A program made the position numbers and the translations under genes. From Corythucha ciliata (Eukaryota > Arthropoda > Insecta > Hemiptera > Tingidae), in the NCBI GenBank assembly GCA_038030265.1, contig CM075943.1, forward strand, positions 25,172,001 through 25,236,000: 64,000 nucleotides of DNA, read 5' to 3'. Under the pieces are notes generated by a model. That model did no database searches, was not told where the DNA came from, and was given only the letters and a program-made list of their open reading frames with translations. Position 1 is the first letter of the stretch. Every line of letters begins with the position of its first letter. Shown here piece by piece: positions 11,650 to 23,930 of this stretch.

Positions 11650-12990
11650 GTGATTCAAATTTAAAACCCCAATTTTGCAGTGTTTGTGGTTCTTAAAAAG
11701 TTACTATTTTGCTTATTTGAGTTATTCGGCCCAGAAAAAATTATTTAACGCAGTTCGGTCATTGAAACAGCAAATATTCTGGCACCGACTCGTGAAAAAA
11801 GATTTTTTTTGTTTTGTTTTGGCTTGGAGGGATCTGTCTCCCTCAAAGAGCAAATTTTGACGTTTTGGATCGTTCTACCAGGTTTCGAATGTTCCGTTTC
11901 CTTGAAAAAAACACATATTTTGTGATATTTTGCCTTTAAAACGTTATTTTGTGGTTTTGTATCTTTAAGCCCCAATTTTGCAGATTAGTTCCTTCAAAAA
12001 TCCAATTTCGCGAATCTATCACCAATAGAAATCTCTGGGTTGGGCTCATTTAAAAACAGAATTTCACAGATTTGGAAGGGTGGCGAGGGTATCTTCCAGA
12101 CGAGCCGGTGACTTAGCAGCTGGCGGATGTTGCTCTCCACACTATTCTGAATCCGCGGGTTTGGGTCCTTTGAAAAAAAAAAATTCACGGATTGGGCCTT
12201 TTAAAAACCAATTCCTTGCGTTTTCCAGACACAAACCACACCTTTTTGCGGTTTTTGCCCTTCAAGCGATTTAACGCAGTAAGGATTATTCAAACCCTGA
12301 ATCACGCTGGTTTGGTTGTTTAAAAAAAATGTCGTGGTTTACACCCTCAATTGGCAAAACTTTTTTCCAGGTCTGGCCCTTTAAACCCCAATTTGTTTTG
12401 AGTTTTGGAGTTTTAAGAATCAAGTTTAGTAAGTGTAGTAAACAGTATTCGGCTCCTTCAAACCTTGGCCCTTTAAATCTCGGTATGATTTGGCTTCTTT
12501 GGCTCCTTTAAGAGGCCGAATTTCACTGATATGAATGGGAGGGGGTATCGTTGAGACTACAGGCTGGTGTTAGTATTCCGTGGCTTCAGAAGTTATTTTA
12601 AAATATTTCTCTCCCGAGTTTGATTTCTCCACAATGTAATTTCATGGGTTCGGCCATTCACAAACCCATTTCACCATTTTGGCTCATTCAAACCGCAGCA
12701 TTTTCACAGGTTTTTCCCCTCAAAAACCAATTCCGCGAGATCAGCTCATTTAAATCCTCAAATGTCACAAGGTCCGGCCCTTTAAACCCTCAATTTCATT
12801 CAATTTTGGTTTTTGAATCACAATTTTACGCAAGCAGCTCGTTCCGCTGCTCCCTCGTCCTCTACCTTAGCTCCGTCTCTCTTCACAGAGAATTTTTGTG
12901 GGTTAGCCATTTTAAAAACTAAGTTCGCACATTCGGCACATTCATTCAGAACCATTTCACGAACGCTCCCTTGGGGATTTTTGCGTGAAG
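11650..12990 (-). repeat. Degenerate ~31-bp tandem array, block 2 (minus orientation)
   Basis: Some forty loose units of the form GTTTGGCYCTTTAAAAACC followed by AATTTCGCGG-like sequence run through this stretch, for example near 11985, 12045, 12150, 12200, 12640 and 12780. A non-repeat interruption of about 60 bp lies at 12075-12140. The orientation equals that of 6650-7366, so both probably belonged to one array. Confidence 0.7.
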
Positions 12991-15900
12991 GGGGAGCGGG
13001 TTGTCACTTGTCACCTTCACCAATATCTGCCATGATATGGTTTATGGTTCCAGCAACAAAGTGACCACTAATGCTCCTAAAAATGTCCAAAAATGCGCTT
13101 TTCACGATAGTTGCTAGCTTCACGTGGTTCGTCAGTGCATGAGGGGTGGGAATGAAGAGGTGGTTGAGTGTAACGTTATGCTCGCCGGAAGAGCGAGCTG
13201 TGAATTTAGGCAAATTCTCACAGGGCGTGGCTGTGGTTGTGGTATTTGAGTGCGCCGGAGATATTACCAACTCGAGGGTCACTGGTATCACTGGTACATC
13301 AGACCCCCCCCCCACCTTCCCAAGGTCACAGCTAGGCTTACCCGGAACCTACTCGTCACACAGCACCACGCAGTGAGAAATTGCTGTACCGTTCTGTTTG
13401 GCACTGAACCGTCAAGGGGATCCTTCGTGAAACGCCACGGGTTATCGGGAGGTGGGGCGGCATTTTCCCCCATTTTGTATGAGTAGTAGTGGCACCAGGG
13501 GGTTCCCTGGGTCACTCTCAACGAAACGATTTTTTTCTCGACAAATCACGATGAGACGATATGTATCATCAAATTCCTCCTTTTTCCCCATTTTCTTTTA
13601 ACCGCGCCAACAACACTAACGCTGCTGCCGCGATATCTAGTACCGTATAGGAATTCTCACGTCAATAAAATTAGAAGGACGTCTGGAAAAGCGTTTCATC
13701 TCTCTGCACCTCCACCCCTTTAACCACCAATGACTAACTACTAACAAATGATTACGAAAAGTGAGTGTGTATAGTGGTGGTGGTGGGTGGGGGTCACAAA
13801 AACTAAAAGATCCTGGCCACCGCTGCTACCGTTTTTGGATGTTTTTTTGCGCTTTCCTCCCGATAATATGAGCACCCTCTTAAGGGATCAGCTGAGAAAG
13901 TGTGTGACAGCCCCTCCCTCCACCACCTCGTTATAGGGACGAAAGAGTGACACAGTCATTAAAAGTTTACTACTATAGTTTGAGCAGGGGGCCCTTCCAT
14001 GCCACCCACCATTATGGCTTAACAACCTCCTCACCCTCTCTCCTCTTTTTTTGCAGTTACAATGCGTGTTTTTATGCGAACTCCCACAGGGCTGACTCCA
14101 TCCCTTTCCCCTCCCACCACCGCTGAAACCAACCATTTTTAATATTTTACACGACAGGAAGAGTAAATGGTGGAGGGGGGGAGTTGGGAGAGAAATTGCC
14201 CAACTGAAGAGGAGGGTTCTCTCTAGGGAGTTTTCACGACGACGACTAGGTCCCTGGTTTTATGGATCGCACGATGCTTTGGGGGAGGGCGAAAAAGTAA
14301 TAAGTCGTTAATTTTCCATGCTTTATGGAAATGTGTTTTTATGATGGTTTGACGGTCGTGGAAACGCACAGTAGAGGGGGGTACCGACGATTTATTACGG
14401 TTTTTTGTTGTTTTAATTGAATAAATTTCATTACGGTGTTTTCTTAACGCTACAAAGATCAAAAGAACGTCGGAAATATCTGGCTTTGGGTAAGATTTCT
14501 TTTGAGATCTGGTCAGGCATGAAACGTTTGTTAGTGGTAGTGGTATCTAATCTGATCGAACAACCCTCTGAGGAAGAAATCCCTCTTTTTGGTGGAGTAG
14601 CTCTTTTTCCCCTCAAAGTAAATCATTTCCCTTCCGTTCTCGTTTTCCTTAAAAGATTTCACTTTTCGGGTTTTTTTTCTTCACACAAAGACACGGTACA
14701 CACAAATCCTTCAAGCTATCCACCACCTTCCCCCTACACCACTGTGATTAATGGGACCGAGTTTTTAGATAGAAAAGAACAAACAAAAAAGTAAATGGTT
14801 GGGAGGAACTTTACAAAAGGAACGGAGCAAATGGGTTGCTCGCTCGCTTTCCCAGCGTGTGACGAGTAACGGGCCATTGGAGATGGGGGGGGGAGGGGCA
14901 AGTGAAATCCTCCATGACAAATAACTCTCGTGGTGGAGGCGCCGAACATGAAGCTGCAGGAACGGACAAAAAAAAAAAAATCATTCGGACGGAAACAACG
15001 CTGGTGGTTGGGGTTCGGGGCAGTGGGCAGTACGTGTAATCACTGGTGCGTCAAAGGGAGAGCTGAAACAATCGGTCTTTCCTACTAAATTGAACTCGGA
15101 AACGCCCCACCCAACCCCATCCGTCGTGTGTCGTGTGCTATAATGCTCCTTTCGACCGACACCACGGATAAGTCAGTGCGTGAGTGACAGCTGAGAAAAC
15201 AGCTGGGGGGGGGGAGCTATTGTTTAAAATATAGGGTGGAATGAGATGACGTGACTGTTCCCTAGGAAGGGTAGAAGTTTGAAGGATAAACATACGACCC
15301 CCGTTTCAATTTTAACAGTAATGAAAATTGGTTTGAATGGAGGGAAAGGGAGGGGTTTCTAGGCGTGGCTCAGTGCGGGAAGAAATATGACGGGATGATT
15401 GACGTTTTCTCGAAGGAAATTTGGCTTCTCCTTATAATTAAATTTGAAAGTTTGTACCCTCAAATGGAGGGCATGAATACATTTTTTATACCCTGATAGT
15501 GAACAATTCCACATTTTCCTGAACTGCAGTGAAAAACCTCTGAAACTGTCGACACTTCCAGGATTCCAGTTAGTGCAACCTTTGACTTTGAAATAATTTA
15601 ACTTTAAATAATACCCTCACTCATTCGCTTTTTTCCTCCTTTGTTAATTACAACTTTCCTTATTTTACGAGGAAAAAAGATGGGGGTGAACTTTCACGTG
15701 GACTCCTCCTCCAGCTTCTCCAGACGTCTCCAAGAACTTAAAATCACCCTCCCTCCCCTCTGGCCATCAAATCTTCTTTCGTTCTCTTTTCTGTTAATTA
15801 AATAACTTGAAACTTGTTGAGTTTGTTACAAGTGAGTGTGTGGGCGGAGGGGTGCTGTCGGTAATTGGGTGAGGGGGACAGTTAAAAGAGTTTCTTCTTT

Positions 15901-16375
15901 TTTTCGGTGTAACAAACTCGTACAAATACTTTCAGTCTGATTGCCTCCTTGATGACTGAAATTCGTTGGAAAGACTCGAGGAGCGATAAAAAACAACAGA
16001 GAGAAAAGAGAATAGGAGAGAGAAATCAAGGAAAAACACCTTTTTTTTTGTTTTCAGGGGCTCGTGCGTCCCTTTGGAAGGTACAAAGTTGAAAATATTT
16101 AATGAAAATTGCCCTCAAGGTAAAGAAGAAGGAGAAATATTGTACCGTTGAGACGAATGAAGAAAATTGCCCGCCCTCCCGCATACACACACTCATGCGC
16201 CAACACGGCCTGTACTGGACGATGGGTGAAACAAAAAAGGGTGAGTTGAATACTTTTAGGTATAAAAAACCTGATATTTGTATTCCACCGAGCAAACCGG
16301 GTGAAATAGGGAAATTAGTCAACATTGTGTAATGGGTGGCGGGCTTCGATTTTATGTGTAGCGTTTTCCCCCCAG
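12991..16375. other. No gene recognised, about 3.4 kb
   Basis: Purine- or pyrimidine-rich sequence with many G or C runs (for example 13303-13313 and 14885-14893). Open frames here are low-complexity and overlap one another on both strands, which is typical of chance frames. No splice-supported exon seen. Confidence 0.4.
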
Positions 16376-16743
16376 GAAGTTAGATTAATATGTTTGTAAT
16401 TTGGGTGATATTGTGGAGTTTCAGATCAATAAATCAAGAAAAGAGATTGATGTCTCTCCACTTTTTATTTGACTCGCAGCTTATACCGGTTTCAATGCCT
16501 CACCGCATCATCACCAGTAAGCCTTCAAAAACTAAAACACATTCACAAGGTCGTTACACTTCGTCGTCAAGAATCTAAGAAACGTACGTTTCTTGACGAC
16601 GAGGTGTAACGACCTTGTGAATGTGTTTTAGTTTTTGAAGGCTTACTGATGATGATGCGGTGAGGGATTGAAACCGGTATAAGCTGCGAGTCAAATAAAA
16701 AGTGGAGATACATCTCTTTTCTTGATTTATTGAAGTTAGATTA
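16376..16743. mobile_element. Foldback element with 12-bp target duplication; possible Penelope-like terminal repeats in inverted orientation
   Basis: GAAGTTAGATTA is present intact at 16376-16387 and 16732-16743. Inside, two nearly identical ~150-bp arms (from 16426 and to 16733) are inverted around a short centre at about 16570-16590. The arms contain no gene. A variable-length target duplication is a retroelement trait rather than a DNA-transposon one. Together with the hammerhead-like core in the right arm, this suggests paired Penelope-like terminal repeats. That assignment is inference; the inverted structure and the duplication are directly visible. Confidence 0.75.
16641..16682 (+). 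ncRNA. Hammerhead-ribozyme-like motif in the right foldback arm
   Basis: The sequence has the core CTGATGA (16646-16652), a candidate stem II with a GGTGAG loop, and GAAA (16670-16673), which leads into the palindrome ACCGGT and then A. GCTTA just before the core can pair with TAAGC just after the GTA triplet, giving stem I and a GTA cleavage triplet in the expected place. The very short palindromic stem III would work only as a dimer, as described for Penelope-like retroelements. Stem II is imperfect because extra nucleotides lie beside the core. The left-arm copy reads CTGGTGA, which breaks the core. Activity is unproven. Confidence 0.45.
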
Positions 16744-18780
16744 CTGCCCAGCAATACAGACAAGTCGTGATAAAACAAAGCCTATGCCTCCCGGCATGTG
16801 TTTTGAGGGGCCCCACTACCCTGGCCGCCACAGGAATTTGCCGTCCATTCAAACAGAAGGGGCAACGGGCAATATTTTGAAGAATTCGTTCGCCCTTTTA
16901 TGCTTTCGTGTTTCACTATTGTACGACTCCGAGAAAGAAATGAAATTCCTGGGGCTAAGTAAGTCGTTTAGGTACGTTCCTTCATTCAGGATATTTCAAC
17001 GGTGTCATAGTCTGCGAATCTGATGAAGAGGGGGCGGGGGTGATATTATATGCGGACACTGTGTGACGTAAAATAAACGACGTTTTCGTAATTCAACTCC
17101 AGAAAGTTTTCTAGCCGCTGGGTACAAATTAATGATTTCAAGAGGAACAAGGGAAATTGGATTAAAACTGTTCTTTCAGGGAAAGGAGAGCGAGATAATT
17201 TGAATGCGAATGACAGGTAAACGGTAGATCCCGGTAAAAAAAAAGGAGGAATTGAATGGGACGTCCTTTCTCTGTAGGCTCCCATACCGTCTGTCGAGGC
17301 ATCCTTTTAGTGATTTCGAGCTGTCCAAATATTGTCGACTTCACGGCTCAAATGACTCCTTTCTGGTGCTATTTCATCTCGAATCTGGCAGAATTAGTGT
17401 ACATTTTTTATGACAAAGAGCCTAATTTTGCAGGGCAAGGTCCATGCTGGGCGTCCAAGACCTTCGGGACGGACTTCACCCGGACTTATGCCATGGCGTA
17501 GATGTTGTAGATGACCAACAGAACGTTACCAAAAACCCGTGTCCCCCCCTCTCTGTCACCCCACCAAGATGTCGCACTTTGACACCCACAATCCTCTTCG
17601 CCACACTTCCTTGCTCAACGCTGAGTAGAATACTTAACCAAGATAACCCCATCCAACCCCTCCCACGTCATCACTAGAATGTGCCACTCAGGACAGACCT
17701 CTACGAAGGCTGTTCTTAGCCTCTTTCCGACAGGGTTTCTTCTATGATTCTCAACGTTGTAGTCGGTTTTCATCAAGAAAATAATCAACAAAGGATATTA
17801 TTTCATTTCACAATTTCACTCCTACGACCCCCTCCCCCGACGACTACCACCACCAAGGAAACATCTCGATTTTCTCTATCTTGAAATCGAATCAAATTCT
17901 CAAAACACCCGTTCCCAGCCATTTCCACCTCTTCCAACACCCATTCACCCCCTCCACCCAACCCACAATGTTATCTCAACGTTTCAATCTAAATCCAATT
18001 TTCTCGGCCTTCCGTTATAAGATCATAATTTACGGATGGTATCCAAGAGAGAGATTCGTCTAGTTTTTTCTTTCTTTCTTTTTAATCAATTCCGACAATA
18101 TTTTCTCGAGGTTAATAAAATACAAATATAAACGCTGTTTGGTAAAAAAAACGGGGGGGGGGGGGTTAATGTCAGCGAAAAGGGTCGTCGGCTCTCTTCT
18201 GAATGTCAAACTGAAATACCAGGAAAGATAAATACGAAAAATATTAAAGAGAAACAAATTATAAGGATGGCTAGTGGGGTAGAAGGGGGGTAAAAGTATG
18301 AATAGTAATGCGTACTTTGTTGCTGAAACGTTCCCAAAAATATAAAAAATGGCCAATGGGGTGAGAGTGGCAGTGGTGGTAGTGATGAAGAGGGGAAGGA
18401 TATTACGATAGCAATATAATGGGTACCGTGAGGTCTTCTGGCTAGGATCCAGGTGGCCCGAATCTGAAATCACCTTGGCCAAGGGCGTAGGCGCAGATAG
18501 GAGGGGACAAAAAAAAGAGAAATAAGGGCTGAAGGGCTTCTGAACGGTGGTGGGGGCTAAGGGGGAATGGAGGGAAAGACGCTCTCCATATTTATTACTA
18601 TAGTCGCGGTCTTTCTTTTCTTCGCCAGCAATTTTCTAGGGGAAAAAACTCCTCCGACCTCCCTGTACTTTTCATTTTGACTTCCGGAGTGCCGTGGGAA
18701 TAAAAAAAAACTCGTAGAAACCGGAAAATTTGAGGAAGTCAATCGAAAAAGCAACATGATAGGAGTGATGGGGGTGAACT
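16744..18780. other. No gene recognised, about 2 kb
   Basis: Several open frames without recognisable domains, including one of 140 codons on the minus strand at 18060-18482 with low-complexity composition. A 13-base G run lies at 18153-18165. Nothing assignable. Confidence 0.4.
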
Positions 18781-18799
18781 GGTGTAGGTGGTTTTGCGG

Positions 18800-18910
18800 A
18801 CGTGGTTATGCAAGAACCCGAACGACCAATCGATTGTGCGTTTCATTGCCTAACTAACTTTTAAGTTTTTTAATGTCACAGTTCAGGTTGTCGGAACTCC
18901 AATTGTAGTA
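18800..18910 (+). repeat. Dispersed repeat fragment, copy 1
   Basis: Shares AAGAACCCGAACGACC, ATCGATT, GCGTTT and TTGCCTAAC, in this order, with segments near 23380-23470 and 31825-31870. It lies within a few hundred bases of a ~31-bp array. The function and full boundaries are unknown. Confidence 0.45.
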
Positions 18911-19328
18911 GCGCGACTAAAAGCACTACCACCTGACCCTAGTGTCCTAATGTGTGACGGTCCAAAGAGACGAGCGTCTCGCGATTGGTGAATTTACTTT
19001 AGAGGACGACCCGCGAAACGATTTCCGAACGAGATAATCCGTCCTCAGGGGTCCTGAGCCCACGAATGTCCCACCAAAATTAACTACAATTTGAAAAGCC
19101 AAAATCACGAAACTGATTTTTATACATTTCTTGACGGTGGCATTGTGTGGTTTGCGTTGTGACAAATATGTGTATGAAAGATGTTTTTTCCACACGTGTT
19201 TATTTTATTTTACAACCAGAACCGGTTTTCTGCCTACTTTGAGGCCATCCTCAGTGGTTCTATCTTGAAGAAGCTTTGGAGTGCCGAGCACTTCGTCCGA
19301 ATTAACATCAATTGATGTTTAAAAAAAA

Positions 19329-19593
19329 GGGATGGGACGCGGGACAAAGCATAAATTTCCCGCACGGGACGGGACTTCCCGCGGTTGTCCCGCGGGAAAT
19401 CGATTTTGTTTTTTTTTACTAAATAAACAAGGGTATTTATCATCATGTACTTTTTTGTCCCGCGGTACATGCGGGAAATCCCGCGCGGGATGGGACGCGG
19501 GACGGGACGCGAGACGGGACGCGAGACGGGAACTCAGCAAAAAAATGCGGGACGGGACGGGACTTTTCATTTCCCATCCCGCGCGCACCCCTA
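19329..19593. mobile_element. GGGAC-rich hAT-like remnant
   Basis: Built from repeats of GGGACGGGAC and its complement around an AT-rich centre. A 10-bp unit repeats at about 19490-19540. The right end read inward from outside is AGGGGTGCGCGCGGGATGGG, resembling the (C)AGGGGTG start of many hAT terminal repeats. The left end lacks that terminus and begins beside an A run, so it looks truncated. No transposase is present. Confidence 0.5.
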
Positions 19594-19639
19594 TTCCGAA
19601 TAAGCTAAGCCTGCCTCACCTGTGGACCACGAGGCGTTC

Positions 19640-19930
19640 CAAACCCACGAAATTGGTTTTTTAGAATGGTAAACCTTCGAAATTGGCCTTTCTATAGTGA
19701 ACGAGGCTTTTTCGATGGGTCAACCCGTTTTGTGGGTTTCGGCCCTTAAAAAAACCAAACCCATGGATTGGCTCACTAAAGACCCAATTCGTGGATTTGG
19801 CCCTCTCTGGGAAACCAATTTTCCCAATTTGGTTCTTTCATTAAGAAATTTCGTGGATTTGGTTTCCGGAAAAAAAATGTCTTTTTGATGAGCCAATATG
19901 ACAAATCAAAGCCCGAAATTGACTCTTTCG
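19640..19930 (-). repeat. Degenerate ~31-bp array, block 3
   Basis: Units such as TTTGGCCCTCTCTGGGAAACC and AATTCGTGG recur at about 30 bp. The first one or two units (near 19640) appear in the opposite orientation. No coding content. Confidence 0.55.
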
Positions 19931-20029
19931 GATTCTCAAATGAGCCAACACAGCCACATGAATCCGTTGACCACAGGCTGAAACCATGCGGCAGACAAAG
20001 GTCTCGAGAGTGATGAAATGACATCATAT

Positions 20030-23000
20030 TTTAGCCATTCCCTGACACCTTTGTGAACACCTATAGCAATGCCCCCTCCAGGCCTGAGCATGCTGGCTGC
20101 TGGTGGGCAGACGCTTGATCTGACATTTCAGATTCAGACGGGCTGTCCGGACGAGAGTCTCGTTGAATGATGAGGTGACTTTGTTTCTGGTTCAACTTGC
20201 GAAAGTGGATAAAATTAAGGAAATCAATTGAAGAAAAGCCGCAAGGAAGAATTGGGTGAACAGTGGGTGGGTGGGGTGGGCGCTTACGACAGAGTCTGGG
20301 AGCGACTTAGTTTATCACTTGAACCCATCCAATCTTCACTTTCGTTAAATATCGGCCGAGTTTATTTGCCTTTAAAGGGTTCAGGCTTCATTTCTTACCA
20401 CCTCCCTCCTACCATGAAAGCAGAAGAAGGGTGCTCACCCTTCATATCATCCTTCACAGCACCAACAATTCCTGTCGGAAAGGGCTCACACGATTATTTA
20501 TAACGCGTAATGTACGCGCGGGCTAAAGCGTCTCTACCGCAATGAAACGCCCGCCCGTCGCGGCTGTTGAAGCGAGGAGATTGAGAATGAGGAGAGGTAA
20601 GTCTTGGATCTTTTGTTGGAATTCTCCGACCGATATAAGTTCAGTTCCCATTCCTCACCCTCCCAACACTCACACCATGATGAATGGGAGGCACCTTCAA
20701 CCTGAAATCATTCATCTTTACCCCCACAGCAGGCCTTTTCCTACCCTTCTCTAGCACACAGTGCCCATTAACCCTTCCCCCCTCACACGGGTTCACTGTC
20801 TAACATCTGCGCCCTTCTTTACACCCTCCCCCACTACCATCTCTCGTTTCACCGACGCAATTTCAACTCCATGGAAATTGAGCGTTTTTCGGGGGGAGGG
20901 GGTTAGGGAGGAGCCACGTGTACTGCAACATCCCATCAAGCGTGTCCAGTTTTCAGAACTTCTGCCTCCCCCCCTCACACACTCAAGGTAACATTTTGTG
21001 TTGTTTCAGGCCAATTAACGAACTCAATTAGGCCGTTTAATTCAGTCGTCTTAATTTAATTAAAGAGAGCCGAAAACCTCTTGGCCTCCCCAGAGTTCCT
21101 CCTCTCTTCGATTTAAATTAAACTTCTTAAACCTTTTTTTTCACCTCTCGCACAGCCTTCCTCAACTTTGCAATAATCAAAAGTTTCAAGAATCGAAGCA
21201 TTTGTAAAACTTAGCTCGAATTCTACCTCTTGAAATTGAATCTCCCCCCCCCCCACCCAAGTCTTGCAGCAATTTTTTTTATTGGTATGAATTCCAAGTA
21301 TTTGAAGCTCCGGTTTGTGCGGTGATGAGTATTTTTTAATTTCATGCCCCCCTCCCCACTGCGTCTTTTTAGGGGCCTCTGGGGGGTCGTAGAAATATAA
21401 TAATGTAATAACGAAAAATATGGTGGGGGGATGGGACGGAGAATTTATTCAGAGAGCGTATTTAAAATATAGGCCGGTGGTGCCGTTTCGGGGTGAATAT
21501 AGAAAAGAAAGGAAGGAAGGAAAATGTATACGGTGTTGGATGATGGTCGTGGTGGTGGGGGAACAGTTGTGGAAGAGAGGCGGTAGTTTTGCACGTGACT
21601 GGAATATTTTCTTTGCCGGGTTTTATTTATTCGTTTGAAGACCAAACCACAGTGCCCCCCACCCCGTTCTCACCTATCTCGCTAGGCGCTCTGTTTTTGC
21701 CCGAGCCATTTCGCACAGTCAAAAATAATTCTTTTTTTTTATCCGTCGGCCTCACAAACTTCCCCCCTCTCCACCCACCGGATTACGACATTCACACAAA
21801 CACGGCACACCCTTAAGTAAAACACATCAAACAAAATTTGAGAGGAGTGAACTAAAAAAGTGATCCGTCAGGAAAGTTTAAAATTCGATCGCGGCTCCCA
21901 GACACCTCAAAGGCCTTCATCCTTCAAACTGGAAGACAGAGTTGACAATAATTTGATTTTCAAGACTCCAAGGGTAGAGTCTTGTGAATTAACTTTGGAA
22001 CTAGTTGGCAGGTATATCGGCGTTCCTCGATGCAACCCGCACTTTTAAGCGATTTGCGATTTAAATTCACTTTTTGAGTCACTGTGTCTTCTAATCGCGC
22101 TAAATTCTCCTCGAACCTCCCAAGGGTGCCTCCTACCAGTCGACTTTCACCACGGCCGTTTAAATTTAAAACTAGGATGAAATGAAATTGTACCGTTTCA
22201 GACCTCCCCCCCTTGTGACCTCGCATTTTAAAAATTGTGAAACATAAATCATTCCTTCCCGAGGAAGGTTGGTATGGGTGTGGCGAGGGGGAGCTATAAG
22301 GAAAGAAAAGTGTCTCGTCTCCTTCAACCGTCTCATTTCGTTAACGGCTCAAAAACCCACCTTTTCGACGAGGGGTGGAGCGTTACGTCACAGATGAGGA
22401 GAATGAAGAACTGAGGGGTGATGAGGGGCGGCCGACTGGTAAATTAATTCTACTTTCCCCCTCCCATCACCTAAAGCTTTACCCTTATCTACCTCATCAT
22501 CGTCTTTCTCTCTCTCTCTCTCTCCTTCCCTCTCACTTTCACTCACTCTCTCACTCTTTCTCTCTCTCTCTGGGCTCCCCTGACACCATCCGCTCCCCGA
22601 AAAAAAACCCCTTCCGGGGTAAAAAGAAACAAAAATCTCGAGATCTTCCTTCCTCTATTCCTTCTTATACCAGTCAAATCATCACCCACCGTAATTAACT
22701 CGTTGAACTAAAATTCTTCATCATGAAACTCCAGAAAATTGGTTGTAGCAAACCCTTTTTCTCATTTTTGAAAGCTTCGTGGAAATAATCCCTTCCCCCA
22801 TCATTCACCGGGTGCTGAGGGGCGGAGCCCTGTGTGAATTGGACGTTCTGCTTGCGGAAAATGTCGACTGATTTGAAAACTCAAAAAATAATTTTTGTGT
22901 CATCCCTTTTTGGCGTTGAAAAAGACGAAGGACTGGGGCGGTGGGAGGGTGAGTGGGGTTGAAGGACAGAAGACACGTTTTCCACGTCTTGTTACCTGAA

Positions 23001-23340
23001 AAAGGGGAGAAAATAACGTGAAAAGTTGGTATGCTTGGTTGTTTTTTTGTTGTTGCAGAAAGAGCGTCTTTTCATTATTTAGGAATAGCGTTACGGCGTA
23101 AAAGTCACGCTCTTGCCATTATTTGTAAAGCGTGACTCTCGTTCATCTTTTCAAGTTTCACGTCCGCGTAGCAGGCACCCGCGCAGCGGGATAAAGCTGA
23201 CTATCGTTTGCCGAATTGGCAAAAATTACAATTTTTGCGGACAAAATCGGTGAGCAAGGGCGGGGTGGGAGTACTGAACGACTAATTGCCAGTTACACGA
23301 CGAAGAGTGTGCGAAATTCAATAGCAACTCAGTGAATCAC
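20030..23340. other. No gene recognised; CT microsatellite inside
   Basis: Pyrimidine-rich DNA with scattered low-complexity frames. A consensus-like donor (GAGAGGTAAGT) at 20593-20603 follows a short ATG-initiated frame at 20542. A single short exon cannot be supported alone. Confidence 0.35.
22505..22575. repeat. CT-rich microsatellite
   Basis: Imperfect (CT)n with CTCA and CTTT interruptions. It creates the Ser/Leu-rich reading frame seen at 22375-22698, which I regard as non-coding. Confidence 0.8.
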
Positions 23341-23364
23341 AAGTGGCACGAAAGTGAAACTGAT

Positions 23365-23480
23365 GAGACAGACCACGTGTACGCAATGACCCGCACGACC
23401 TATCGATAATTCGTTTTAGTGCCTAACTTTTACGATTCCTTTATTTTTTTTATTTTAGAGCTCGGAACTCCACTAATTCG
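23365..23480 (+). repeat. Dispersed repeat fragment, copy 2
   Basis: ATGACCCGCACGACC, then ATCGATAATTCGTTTTAGTG and CCTAACTTTT, match the segments at 18800-18910 and 31825-31870. It lies just ahead of the ~31-bp array beginning near 23590, as the first copy lies ahead of block 3. Confidence 0.45.
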
Positions 23481-23589
23481 CAAATTAGTAACATCTAAAA
23501 GCCCGGTAGTGAACCGAATCGTGAGATTGTCATGCCAAATCTAAGGTGAGCGCATCTCATGAGTTATGTTGAGACGTTTTTTAATTGAG

Positions 23590-23930
23590 CGAAGTATGTC
23601 AAGTTTGGTCTTTGATTGATCCTATCCCGGTGAAATTTCTTTTTGTATGAGGCAAACCCGTGAAATCGATCTTTTGAAATAGCCAATCCCATGAAATGGC
23701 TCATTCAAAGAGCCAAACTCCTAAAATAATTGGCCTTTTCACAGAATAACCGGTCGAAAATGGCCTTTTCGACCCACCAAACCCGCGAAAATGGATTTTT
23801 TGACGAGCCAATAGGCCCGCGAAATTCAGCTTTTCGATGAGTAAACCCGAGAAATTTGCCATTTCGCTGAAAAAAAAAAGCAGCAAAATTGGCCTTTTTT
23901 AAAGAGCCTGAGCCACGTCGGTCGTGTCCA
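23590..23930 (+). repeat. Degenerate ~31-bp array, block 4 (plus orientation)
   Basis: Clear units of 30-31 bp run from CAAACCCGTGAAAT near 23652, through AGCCAATCCCATGAAATGG and CCAAACCCGCGAAAATGG, to AAACCCGAGAAATTTGCC near 23845. Each unit contains a CCAAA/TTTGG inverted pair. A shorter scatter of similar units is at 24260-24355. Confidence 0.7.

Noticed and set aside
18060..18482. 140-codon minus-strand frame
   Set aside because: Tyr/Phe/Thr- and Pro-rich composition from homopolymer-laden DNA, without domain features.
20542..20603. Short ATG frame ending at a good donor (GAGAGGTAAGT)
   Set aside because: Only about 20 codons. No acceptor partner or family match was found, so it is not supported as an exon.
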